A stretch of 64,000 nucleotides of DNA, taken from NCBI GenBank assembly GCA_032718475.1, contig JAUCBJ010006543.1, positions 1-64,000 of the forward strand, in the 5' to 3' direction. This DNA comes from Nemertoderma westbladi. Its lineage: Eukaryota > Xenacoelomorpha > Nemertodermatida > Nemertodermatidae. Made by a program: the position numbers and the translations under genes. This document shows, piece after piece, positions 45,982 through 57,078 of this stretch. The notes below the pieces were generated by a model that saw only the letters and a program-made list of their open reading frames with translations, ran no database searches and was not told the origin of the DNA. How positions within the stretch are numbered: position 1 is the stretch's first letter; every line of letters starts with the position of its first letter.

Positions 45982-46160
45982 TTAAATAAAATATTTAAAA
46001 ACAAGGGAGAACATCAAGGTTTACAAAAACACTAACTGATGACAATTATACATTAAAAAGACAGACAAACCAAATATACATAGTTCAATATAATACAGTA
46101 TAAACTTATATAAAATATAACCGAATAAAGTAAAAATAAAATAAGGCAAGTGAACTGATA

Positions 46161-46655
46161 TTAATCTAAATTTCTAACAAACCGACAATATTTTAAAATA
46201 TCAATATCTTTTACCCGACTTTTAAAAACATTTATATTGGGAGAGTTAACTACTTCTACAGGTAATTCGTTCCATATATCGACTACGCGATTTGAAAATC
46301 TAAATTTACTAATTTGTAATCTGGCATATCGTTTAAATAATTTGAAATTATGACCTATATTGCTACTTTCACCATTTCCATAAGTAAAAAAATCATCAAA
46401 ATTTAAATCAACACAGCTATTTATAATATTGTAAACCATTATTAAATCTGATATGACGGCGCATTTCAAGTGGTTATAACTGTAGTTACGTTAATCGACA
46501 AGGTAACTCTTGCGATCTAGTTTACAGCGAGCAAAAAGACACTGGGTAAAAAAGCGCTGTACTTGTTCAATCAAGTCAATAGTTCCAACGTTGAATGGTG
46601 ACTGGTTTACAATACTCAAGTAATGGACGCAAATAAGCCTTGTAAGCGGTTAGTA
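46161..46655 (-). pseudogene. CR1-like LINE ORF2 C-terminus (copy B)
   Basis: Same fragment as 23370-23845 with the same broken upstream frame. The final frame runs eight codons longer (ILKYCRFVRNLD) because the DNA after ATTTTAAAATA differs from copy A. Confidence 0.82.
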
Positions 46656-47074
46656 GATCGAAGTATAAAAACATCGGAAAATCATATTAACTATTTTAAA
46701 TGCTTTTTTTAACTTGTTCTCTAAAATATAAATTAAATTTTAAATATTGTAATTCCGAGATCACTGCATGACTCATCACTTGGCAATAATTTGTTAAACA
46801 AAATATATGGATACATGGTGGTACTACTACTTGTTGAAATAATTGAAAATTGAAACTGAACATTTATGGGCAGCAATTGTAATTTGCCACTTAGTCGCCC
46901 AGTCTTCCAACTGATTCAATGCCAAATATTATATGTAATATTATATGTATCTGAGGCAAATCGGAGCAGAACTCAAATTCTGTTTAGCGGTGGTCCAGAT
47001 GTATAACCCTTGGGCCAACATGTCTGGTTAATATGAAAATAAATTAACCCGATAAAAGCCCATAACTGAGAAAA

Positions 47075-48415
47075 AGGCATGTTAAAACCAGTAATTAAGA
47101 AAAATAAAATTAATGAATTAAATACCAATAATATAGAAAAAAAGGCAAGTAAAAACCAGTAATAAAGTAAAAAGGCAAGTAAAAACCGGTAATAAAGTAT
47201 AGCAAAGTAAAGCAAGTAAAACTGATAATAAAGAAAAAAAAGATCAAGTGAAAACCGGTATGAAGGAAAAAAGGCAAGTAAAAACTGGAAATGAAGAAAA
47301 GAAAGGTCTTAAGTAAAAACCAGTAATAAAGAAAAAAAGGCAAGTAAAAACCAGTAATGAAGAAAAAGGTCTTAAGTAAAAACTGGTACTAGTAATAAAG
47401 AAAAAAAAGGCAAGTAAAAACCAGTAATAAAGTAAAAAGGCAAGTAAAAACCGGTAATAAAGTATAGCAAAGTAAAGCAAGTAAAACTGATAATAAAGAA
47501 AAAAAAGATCAAGTGAAAACCGGTATGAAGGAAAAAAGGCAAGTAAAAACCGGTAATAAAGAAAAGGCAAGTAAAAACCGGAAATGAAGAGAAGAAAGTT
47601 CTTAAGTAAAAACCGGTAATAAAGAAAAAAAGGCAAGTAAAAACCAGTAATGAAGAAAAAGGTCTTAAGTAAAAACTGGTACTAGTAATAAAGAAAAAAA
47701 AGGCAAGTAAAAACCAGTAATAAAGTAAAAAGGCAAGTAAAAACCGGTAATAAAGTATAGCAAAGTAAAGCAAGTAAAACTGATAATAAAGAAAAAAAAG
47801 ATCAAGTGAAAACCGGTATGAAGGAAAAAAGGCAAGTAAAAACCGGTAATAAAGAAAAGGCAAGTAAAAACTGGAAATGAAGAAAAGAAAGGTCTTAAGT
47901 AAAAACCAGTAATAAAGAAAAAAGGCAAGTAAAAACCGGTAATGAAAAAAAAAATGCAAATAAAAACCGGAAATAAAGGAAATGGCAAGTAAAAACTGGT
48001 AATGAAGAAAAAAAGATCTTAAGTAAAAACCGGTTATGAAGAAAAAAGGCTACTAGTAATAAAGAGAAAAAAGGCTAGTAAAAACCGGTAATGAAAAAAA
48101 AAATGCAAATAAAAACCGGAAATAAAGGAAATGGCAAGTAAAAACTGGTAATGAAGAAAAAAAGATCTTAAGTAAAAACCGGTTATGAAGAAAAAAGGCT
48201 ACTAGTAATAAAGAAAAAAAAGGTTAGTAAAAACCGGTAATGAAAAAAAAAATGCAAATAAAAACCGGAAATAAAGGAAATGGCAAGTAAAAACTGGTAA
48301 TGAAGAAAAAAAGATCTTAAGTAAAAACCGGTTATGAAGAAAAAAGGCAAGTAAAACTGGTAATGAAGAAAAAAGGTCTTAAGTAAAATCCGTTTATGAA
48401 GAAAAAAGGTTCCAA
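47075..48415. repeat. ~30-bp A-rich minisatellite (copy B, expanded)
   Basis: Same units as 24240-24957 but roughly 600 bp longer. A ~305-bp multi-unit block (from ACTGGTACTAGTAATAAAG) is repeated in tandem at about 47383 and 47675. A ~130-bp block is repeated near 47980, 48055 and 48190. The growth is by multi-unit duplication rather than single-unit slippage. Confidence 0.93.
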
Positions 48416-48917
48416 ATGCTTTTATGACTTAAGTTGATATCTGCTCAACTAAACTGGGGCTAGATCTCCCCCCCCCCCCCCCCCCCCCCCCAGGGGGCTA
48501 AAGGGGCAAGAAAAGAGCTGAAAAAATGGAACGATTCTGAGCAGTGGGTAAGAAATGGGTGTGGATTGGTCAGGAGTGGGCTAAATGTACCTTATATATG
48601 ATTTTGGAGGTTTTGCTGTCACTTTTTGCCATTTTTCATTAAGACCAGCTTATAAAATGCGAGTGTAGTTCTTATTAGTTGTTTAGCCTGGGCTCTCAGT
48701 ATAAAAAAAATTCTGCATTATGAAATAAAAAAAAGCTATATGTATATTTTTTGTCATCATATATTTGTTATTAAAAATAAAAAAAAGCTTATGTGTATAT
48801 TTTTTATCATCATTTATTTGTTATTAAAAATAAAGTAAAATCGCTTATATTCTCAATTTCTCAGATATCTTATTTCTAAATTATATTTGTTATATTTAAT
48901 AATTCATGTTAGTAGAT

Positions 48918-50730
48918 TCAACCCGTTATGTGCTCCAACCAGAAAATGGGAGGGGTGCATTTCTGCGCATTGTGACGGATATGTACTAATTTGGGTAGAT
49001 ACAGTATACCACATATGTAAGATACGCTGGAATTGTAACTAAAACCAAAAAGTTTTCTAATAATATTATTATATCCAACGCGGAATTTACTATATGTGGA
49101 GAGTGAAAAATTACTTCTCGCCCATAGGGAGTTACAGTAGATCTGAGTGCAAAATGACCTGAAAAGTTTTATTTTGACAATTTTTGAGCAATAGCTAAAT
49201 TTACGTATTAACAAGTTTCCTCTTCTATAAAGACTTGACAGTTGGTTAAGGATATCATAATTGTTGTCAGTTGTGTTGTGGAAAGTATTGCCTAAGTACT
49301 TGTATTTACTTACAGTTTCTATTGATTTACCATTAATACTGATAACAAGGCTATTTTTATATGATTTTGGTGTATAGGTTATGAACTTAGATTTCTTAAT
49401 ATTAATAACGATGGAGTGCCTATCTGTGAAGTCTATGTAAGTATCAATAAGTTTTCTAAGACCAGCTATGGAATTAGAAACTAAAGACAGGACATCAGCG
49501 TACATTAAGTGATTACACCTATGTTTATTAAGTTGACAACCTATATTAGTATTGTTAAGTTCCCTACTAAGGTCGTCTACGTAAACAGCGTACAGATAAC
49601 CAGATAGAATCCCCCCTTGTTTTGTCCCGTTTGTTACCGTAAAACTTTGAGTTTTGACATAATTTTGACGTAAAGCTTTGAAAACTTAAGAGTTTGAAAA
49701 CAATACCAATACCTGATAATCCTAATATAAAAAGTAGAAATATTGCGATCAACTAATTTAGAGAATAATTTATAGTGATTAACTACGTCGAAGGCTTTAT
49801 AAGAGTCTATAAAACAAATGTAAATTGGGCTGTCATTATCCAAATAGTACTGTATTATTTCTTTTAAAGTGTATATGAATAATTCTGTGCTTAACTTATT
49901 TTTGAAGGCAAATTGTGAATCGGAAGTAATTAGTTTTGCGCCAAATCGGTCAAGATATACTAATTCTAGAATTTTACTACTAATTGATACGAGATAGCAA
50001 TGCCCCTATAATTGTCAAAATTTGTATTATCATCGTTCTTATCCTTCAGAATGGGCAGGATATTGCAACGTATGAGATCGTCATTTAAGTAGCCATGTAC
50101 ATTACAGATTGTGAAAATGGAAGCCAAATGCGAAAATAAACGAGCCATACCATTCGTGTAATGTTCGCTGGCCAAACCATCAGGGCCAGTTTTACCAGGG
50201 GACAATCTACAAACGGCTACAGATACTTCGGCGTCTGTTACAAGCATACCGGTATCATTATTATACACAATATGAGTAAATATTGATTCAAGCTTTTCCT
50301 TGTCAAAGTCACTGTTGACCTTATTGTAAAGGGATGAGAATTTATCCTGAAAAAGGTTGCAAAAGTCTTGCTCACCAACCGCACCACCAACTTTACTTGA
50401 AAGTGGGACGTTTGTACTGCAATGTTTCTTTACATTATTCCAGAAGTTGTTTTGATTATTGGAATACATTGACTCTGCAAGTTTATTAGCAGGAATACCC
50501 TTTTCCGTAAATTTACATTGTTTTAAAGCATGTTTGAACTCAAGTTTAAAATGTATATAATCACGAAATATTTGTCCTGCTCGGGGTCTCCCACTAGAGC
50601 GCCAAATACGAAAATATAATCTTGATTCATCGTATTTCGATTTAATGAGATCGTTCCATCCCGGCACTGTATTACTTGTGTGGGACCCAGTTGGGTTTTT
50701 ATTTTTAGGAATAGTTCGTTCAGCTGCCAT
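48918..50730 (-). pseudogene. LINE-alpha reverse transcriptase, degenerate (copy B)
   Basis: Same blocks and frame breaks as 25463-27281, and the same YAD-V in place of YADD. Motif A reads CFIDSYKAFDVVNH, six bases shorter than copy A (AFDFDLVNH) and closer to the usual AFD.V.H, so the six-base addition is in A. It is inactive for the same reasons. Confidence 0.85.
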
Positions 50731-50935
50731 ATTAATAATAAAGTTGAGTAGACAAAATATGACGTAATGGAATCAATTATCAATGATACCTAGCTACTTG
50801 GAAGATGGTGAACACCTAATTTAATTATTATTTATTTTTACATTAGCAGATTGAGATTGAGTTCTTGAATATGAAAATATAGAATACTCACTTTTGTAGA
50901 AAGTAGAGTCAATTTTATCATTCTGAATTGTGCCA

Positions 50936-51090
50936 CTTATTACTTTTTTTTTATTTTTTTTAAACGATTTTTTGGTTTGTCGTTTTTGCTCGACCAAAAA
51001 ATCAATTCTTTGGTCGACCAAAAACTACTTTTTTGTTGATTAAAAAGTCACTTAAAAAAAGAAAAAAAAGAAGTAATAAGTGGCACAATT
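50936..51090. mobile_element. Hairpin element (copy B)
   Basis: Same 20-bp terminal inverted repeats as 27477-27641. The interior is about 10 bp shorter. Confidence 0.75.
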
Positions 51091-51155
51091 ATTCAGCCAC
51101 CATTTGACATTCAAATAATTAATACTAACTTACACAGTATCTTCTGTTTATTGTT

Positions 51156-51173
51156 GGCCCTTAAAAAAGGGCC
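51156..51173 (-). promoter_or_regulatory. Histone-type 3' stem-loop look-alike (copy B)
   Basis: Identical to 27707-27724, including the CCAACCAAAAC leader and AACAGAAGA downstream. Confidence 0.4.
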
Positions 51174-51429
51174 GTTTTGGTTGGTAGGTCAGTTGGCCTT
51201 TATTTATTTATTTATTTATTATTTAATCCGGGCTAGCATACATCCCATATCAATATTACATACTGTAGAATTAATATTATTTATGCACTTTATACGTAAT
51301 TTATAGAATTACATATTTGTACCGTGGAACAGACCCCAGAGCTGGACGATTGATATAAGAGTAAATACCAAATTAATATAATATATGTACACCAATTATT
51401 TATAATAACAATAATAAATAACACTTTAG

Positions 51430-52522
51430 TATAATGTTCACTGGCTAGTCCATCTGGACCAATCTTGTCACGAGATAACCTACCTTACTGCAAATGCTAC
51501 TTCAATGTCAGTCACAAACATATCCTTATTGAACTCAATGTTATTAAACATAGCTTCTACTTTATCCTTTTCAGTATCACTGTTAACTTTATTATAAAGG
51601 TCCGCAAATTTTTCTTTAAAGAGATCACATATATCGTTTTCTCCTACCACAGTACCTGGAAAGAGGTACATTAGCACCACAATGTTTTTTCACATTATTC
51701 CAGAATTCATTTTGGCTATCAGAGTACAGTGATTCTGCAAGTTTGTCAGCACGCAAATTCTTATCTCTACGCTTACACTGTTTCAAAGCTCGTTTAAACT
51801 CAAATTTAGCATGCATGTAGTCATGGAAAATCTGTCCAGCCCTAGGGGATCCATGTGTAGGCCAAATACTCAAATACCAAAAAATAGCCTCCTCGATTCA
51901 TTATATTTATGTTTAACGAGGTCGTTCCAACCAGGTACAACCCTAGACTGCTGATGGGGAACTTTTTGGAATGGTCCGGTGCGTAAGCTAGCTTTACCAC
52001 ACAGACAATGGCATTATAATAATTATCAATTGCATTTTTATGCAGTGTACACCTACATTGTGCATCATGACATTCACATACGTTCTTAGGAATAATAATT
52101 TTACTAAGCAGATTATTTAGCACCAATTGATAATTAAGATTAGCAGCCATTGTTTTACTCCAGTCACATTTTTGCATGGATGAATTTATTAAAGCAACTG
52201 TCACTATTATTACTCGATCTATTATTTTTCAGCACAGGTACAATACAAATTATCCATTCCAATATCCAAATTAAATAATACTGGCATATGGTCTGAGACA
52301 GACAATTCATTGACTGTAACTGAATGCATCAACGGTACAACACTGCCAGTGCATGCCACATGGTCCAGCCATGAACATGTATTATGAGCAGCACTCACGA
52401 ATGTAAATGTTCCCACTGGAAGTAAGTTAATGTCATATAAAATCATATTCATATTTTTGCACCAATTATTGGTATAATTAAAATAACGTGAGTCCGAGCC
52501 TGCATTAAAATCTCCTATCACG
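51430..52522 (-). pseudogene. LINE-beta, truncated (copy B)
   Basis: Matches 27978-29072: the endonuclease end (IGDFNAGSDS, SWLDHV, SDHMPV) and the linker/RT start. The endonuclease start is missing because the duplication ends here. Near 51480 a small change (GAGATAACCTACC against GAGATATCTTACC) ends the RT frame early. Confidence 0.8.
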
Positions 52523-52563
52523 TATATATTCGTATATTCGGTATATTCGTGGTACTTTGAGGA

Positions 52564-52615
52564 CCGTCCTTAAAAGGACCGTGTGTGGTTCTTTGAGGAA
52601 GTCCTTAAAAGGACC
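52564..52615 (-). promoter_or_regulatory. Two histone-type stem-loop look-alikes (D2)
   Basis: Same pair as 41422-41473, with no base change in the hairpins. Confidence 0.4.
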
Positions 52616-53235
52616 GTTTTGGTTGGTGGGACAGGCACACTACACTCTAACTTACTATTCACATATCTATTACATATCTATATCTATTATTCAGGATTAT
52701 TAATATATAAAAAAATCTTCATAATACTTATGGGAAGATACTATTTAATGTGATTGTGTATATAATGGCCACGTAATGGGATCATAGTTTTGTTACGGGG
52801 AGAAATACGTTATTATTACAGAAATTCTATGTTTTTGTTAGCTCATTTGAAAGCCACACATTTCAGCATTATAAATATGTTAATAAATCGTAATAACACT
52901 AAAGAGAAGTTACTCTTTAGAGGGACCGAATATAAAATGACATTGCGTGGCTAATTACGTGATGGCGATACGTAACATTTACTAAGAGTTTATGTGGATA
53001 TAAAAGGTCAATAAATCATATTGATTTGTAATTTGTCATTTTCTTATGAAGTAACAACAGTTATATTAAAACGCCATCATCCAATAATTGGAAGTGGTAA
53101 ATATAAACATTAATAAATTTAATATGTTTAAACTTCCAATCACTAAAAAAAAGGTGGCCTAACCCCTGGTCTGGCACCCCAGAACACCAATATACAATTA
53201 CACAACAATACACAACACCAATATAGCTACATCAC

Positions 53236-53466
53236 TCAAGCCATACCTTGCCAGATTGTGCAATATAACATTCCATGGCCTTTATCATTAAGGTGAATGC
53301 CATCAGAGTGAAGCAAGGATCCTTCCTCTACCCGATGGCATAGATCACCTTTCATGGTGTTGATGTGGCCGCATTTGTAGAACTTCAGCCACTCTGCCAT
53401 CTGCATATTTGTAGCCACACGCCTCGAATCAAAATCAGGATCCACAGATACTCTCTTTGGGTGCAT
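53236..53466 (-). pseudogene. SGNH-hydrolase-like fragment (D2)
   Basis: Encodes the same 76 residues as 42094-42324, including the DGIHLNDKG block. Confidence 0.45.
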
Positions 53467-53976
53467 TGTTCTTGGGGGGATCTGTGTCCATAAAACCTTG
53501 GAGGCTCCATTGGAAGACTGTCAGGACTTATAATAAATAATATTACTAACTGGCGGCTGATTTGCACACTGGCCTATCATCAACAGCATACAAGCCGAAC
53601 ATTTCCGACCCATGTTTACGCAAAATTGTTTACAAAATTTGAGGCAATTTCTTAGTGGAAACGCTCGTTTCTTAATGCAATGTCAGCCTTTGCCCTAGTT
53701 ATAGGGGTTATTCATAACAAATGTCATTGAATATATTGGAAAAGATTCTTTGGAAAGGACTCAGGTTAAGATTTTTCTTCCGTTTTTCATTCTTCCTTCG
53801 TATCTTCTTATCGATAAATTCTCTGATGTGTTCGATAAAACCTTGGAGGCTCCATTGGAAGAGTATTCCTTAATCATTGCCTTCATTCAATCTGGTGACA
53901 ACAATGCAATCTGTCTCTCACACACAGTTGCCTCCAAAACTTACAACAATCATACAAGGTTTATTCTCTCAATGTC

Positions 53977-54435
53977 TCATAACCTCCTCAGGATTATGGT
54001 CAGCAAAGGTCCTCTCAGATTGCGGATGAAAGTTAACTCGAGCAACTGCTGGAGGCAGGCCAAAGTTACAATTATGTCTGCAATCATTGTGGGCAAGGTA
54101 CCCGAAGATTTTATCTGGGTGAGACATGTTGGGACAGATGTTTTATGAGGCTGATTTAAGAGTGAATTCATGGTCTTCCATGTTTTACAATTGTTGTTGA
54201 GAGTTTTTTGAGAATTCCAAACCATGATAGTCTTTTTCAACTTTTCGTAATAGGCATGTACATTTATGGCGATATAATTTATAAATATGGAGGTTTTCTT
54301 TTGTTGGATTTTAGACATATTATTTGGCATAGAGAACATTTTTTTATGAATGGAAAAATTAAGCCCATTAGTCAACCAATGTCTCAACCTCTCTGAAGGT
54401 CCTCCTAGATCATGGCTGAAAATTAACTCGAGCAA
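53977..54435 (-). pseudogene. LINE linker-like fragment (D2)
   Basis: Same as 42835-43293 apart from single residue changes (VHAYY for VRAYY, FIRNL for SIRNL). Confidence 0.4.
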
Positions 54436-54479
54436 CTGCTGGAATTTAAAAAAAATGTCACTATAGGTGTCCTATTGTG

Positions 54480-54896
54480 AAATTTTTTTAAAATTCTTTA
54501 TTACCATCGTACATCATACTGTGTACTTCCCCAACTTATGCTACATGTAGGCTACGCCCCTACTGTATACATACAGTATGTTAATACACATAGTCAAATG
54601 TCTAAATTTACATTATTGATTCGACCAGCACGAGATGATATTTGTTTTAAGTTCCCCCCACTTTATCCTCACCTTCTGTGTTGTCACGTGCTACTAGTGG
54701 TATAGGGCTCTAAAGGAAAATAATAAATACATAATACAATAACATGATTAACAACAAACATAACATACATAACAATAATCTGTCATGTGGTCTGTCATGT
54801 CATAATGATAATTTGGTCTTAAAAACATGCCTCTAGTACTTACTATTAGCAATGTGCAATGTAGGTAATAAAAAGTGTACTTTATAGCAGCTATAT
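54480..54896. other. Non-coding start of the segment unique to D2-E2
   Basis: No gene was recognised. The 1,396-bp segment 54480-55875 is absent between D1 and E1, where only 8 bp lie. It was inserted here or deleted there. Confidence 0.5.
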
Positions 54897-55030
54897 ATGA
54901 TGACAGGTTGGCTCAGTAGGTTTAGCGCCAGGCAATCTATTGGTTGTAGGTTCACCCAAACCAGGGTCCACTTAACCTTTCATGCCCTGGGCTCGATAAA
55001 ATTAGTACCAGTTAAATTACTGGGGATAGG
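54897..55030 (+). mobile_element. Possible tRNA-derived SINE head
   Basis: TTGGCTCAGTAGGTTTAGCG resembles a pol III A box region (TRGCNNANNNG) and GGTTGTAGGTTCACCC, about 30 nt on, resembles a B box. Then comes CCCTGGGCTCGATAAAATTA, a non-tRNA body. The layout fits a SINE. No target duplication or A tail was identified, and the 36-bp repeats start immediately afterwards. Confidence 0.4.
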
Positions 55031-55525
55031 AGAGGGATTAAGGGATAGGAGAAGCGTCCACCCCTACCCTCGGGTAGCAGATAGGAGTAGCACCCACCCC
55101 TACCCTCGGGTAGCAGATAGGAGTAGCACCCACCCCTACCTTCGGGTAGCAGATAGGAGTAGCGCCCACCCCTACCTTCGGGTAGCAGATATGAGTAGCG
55201 GCCACCCCTACCTTCGGGTAGCAGATACGAGTAGCACCCACCCCTACCTTCGGGTAGCAGATAGGAGTAGCGCCTACCCCTACCTTCGGGTAGCAGATAT
55301 GAGTAGCGGCCACCCCTACCTTCGGGTAGCAGATAGGAGTAGCATTCACCCCTACCTTCGGGTAGCAGATAGGAGTAGCGTTCACCCCTACCTTCGGGTA
55401 GCAGAGAGGAGTAGCGCCCACCCCTTCCTTGGAGTAGCGCCCACCCCTTCCTTCGGGTAGCAGATAGGAGTAGTGCCCACCCCTACCTTTGGGTAGCAGA
55501 TAGGAGCAGCGCCCACCCCTACCTC
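55031..55525. repeat. 36-bp minisatellite open on both strands
   Basis: The unit CACCCCTACCTTCGGGTAGC + AGATAGGAGTAGCGCC is 36 bp, so each strand repeats a 12-residue peptide with no stop over about 13 units (plus: RSSxHPYxRVAD; minus: GATPICYPKVGV). Each unit holds a small CTACC-TTCG-GGTAG hairpin with a stable tetraloop. One unit near 55425 is shortened by a partial deletion. Coding use is unlikely, because the openness follows from a 36-bp period lacking stops. Confidence 0.92.
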
Positions 55526-55875
55526 GTCAAGCTCATGAGTTACTGGTGCAGAGCCTGCCTCTCCAGATATATTAATAAAGGAGTTCACCATCACCATCAG
55601 CACCAGCATCAGCTTTCTCTCTAGGCAGGCTTATGATAATCAGACTCACACAACCAACAAGTTGCGTCTGGAAGAAGTGTGTATTCCAATATTCGGAAAT
55701 TTGAGTTCCTTTGTATTGTATTGTAATTTAATTGCTCAGGCCGTAGCCCATTGTAAATACATATTATATTAATTAGCACAAATAAAGATAATTTACATAC
55801 AAATAATATAAAATAGAAAAAAAAAATATAAAATGAATCTTACAAATATAACAACATATAACAATATATAGCAAT
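55526..55875. other. Non-coding AT-rich stretch
   Basis: No gene was recognised. It starts with an ACCATCACCATCAGCACCAG simple repeat and becomes A-rich towards block E2. Confidence 0.5.
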
Positions 55876-57078
55876 ACACCACGAACCATATCACATTCGC
55901 TAATGGTAGGCCTATAAAATGGACGAACATCTTACAAATATAAAATTATATAAAAGTGTAGAGTAATATAAATAGCTAATGAATGCAGGCCTTCCACGCA
56001 TCCAGTGATTCGCCCTCGCTGTTGTTGGGGCAAAACCATCTACCCAGTGCCCAGTGGTGGCAAGCATATAGTTGTGACAGTCTCCCCCTATACATTCTTG
56101 GGGTAGAACCACTTCCTTTTAATCTGGGGCAGAACCACTTCCCTTTAATATGTGTGTGTCCCTGCACACACTTGATCATATTGCCACAGGTCTTGCATAC
56201 CATTCCACTACAGGGGTTGAGGGGTCTCAGCTTGGCCAGGCACTACTCCACTACTGATGATCAACTGGCCCCTCTTATTGACTCATTGTTCAGGATCCCA
56301 CTACTCATGGGGAATATAAAACTAATAGGAATAATCAAGGATAATTTTGAGGATGAGTGGAGGATGATTTTATGATTACATTCATTTTATTTTAAATATG
56401 TTAATTTATGATATTTTATATATTTTGTGCATTCAGTAACCTTCTAGAATATCAACTCTATCATAATATTTGGCAAATAATTATACTGACATTTACAGCC
56501 ATTCATTATTGAATAGTGATTAAAAAAATTAGTGAGACAAACCAAATCCAACGTTTTTTCAAAAGTATAAATTTAAAACCAGTATTCTAAATCATTACAA
56601 ATGCATTACTACACCATTAAATGCATACATTACTCACATGTACCTGTTCCAAGTGGAGCAAGTATTGTAGGTTGGCCCGCTCGTACCTACACTGTAGCAT
56701 CTCACTCACCTGCTGGGATATAACATGTACACTTCTATCCGACCTATGCCATGCATCTCATCCATCAGTCTTGCACATATCCTTATTAAACTTAAATACA
56801 GCGGGGAATATATTCTGCACACACTGAGGCAACATTCTCAAGTACTGTACCTACCACAACACATGGTCTACCTAGCCTACGTTTTACTGCCACACCAGTA
56901 TCACACCACAAACAGGGCAGACCTTTCACACCCACTAACGCTTTCATTATTGTCTCTGGAACCCACACAAACATAGGGTATATACACAGTAGGGCTCTGG
57001 TCTAGGCAAAGCCTGCAGTGCCCAAGAGTTCACCTGGAGGTGGCGAATGCCACAGTGGTTCACCTTCCCATCTCGATG
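55876..57078 (-). pseudogene. Duplicated block E, copy 2: DDE transposon fragment
   Basis: As 43346-44548, but the Cys-rich frame at 56203-55976 is intact for 75 codons (MVCKTCGNMIKCVQGHTH, KGKWFCPRLKG, RWFCPNNSEGESL). Four of its cysteines lie in CxxC or FCP contexts, consistent with a zinc ribbon. Unlike E1 it continues directly into further transposon sequence at 57079. Confidence 0.55.

Larger units (their letters stand above)
44565..52522. repeat. Segmental duplication, copy B
   Basis: Second copy of 21688-29072 (7.96 kb against 7.39 kb), inserted between block E1 and block D2. The right end stops inside LINE-beta at TCTCCTATCACG, where D2 starts. The left end adjoins E1 within about 16 bp. 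LINE frameshifts and the lost YADD aspartate are shared with A, so B arose by copying dead DNA, not by transposition. Confidence 0.95.
52521..54479. repeat. Duplicated block D, copy 2 (1,959 bp)
   Basis: Copy of 41379-43337. Followed by a 1.4-kb segment absent between D1 and E1, then by block E2. Confidence 0.95.

Noticed and set aside
54897-55460. 187-codon plus-strand protein with 12-residue repeats
   Set aside because: It is open only because the 36-bp unit lacks stops. The minus strand is equally open, and the start lies in a SINE-like sequence.
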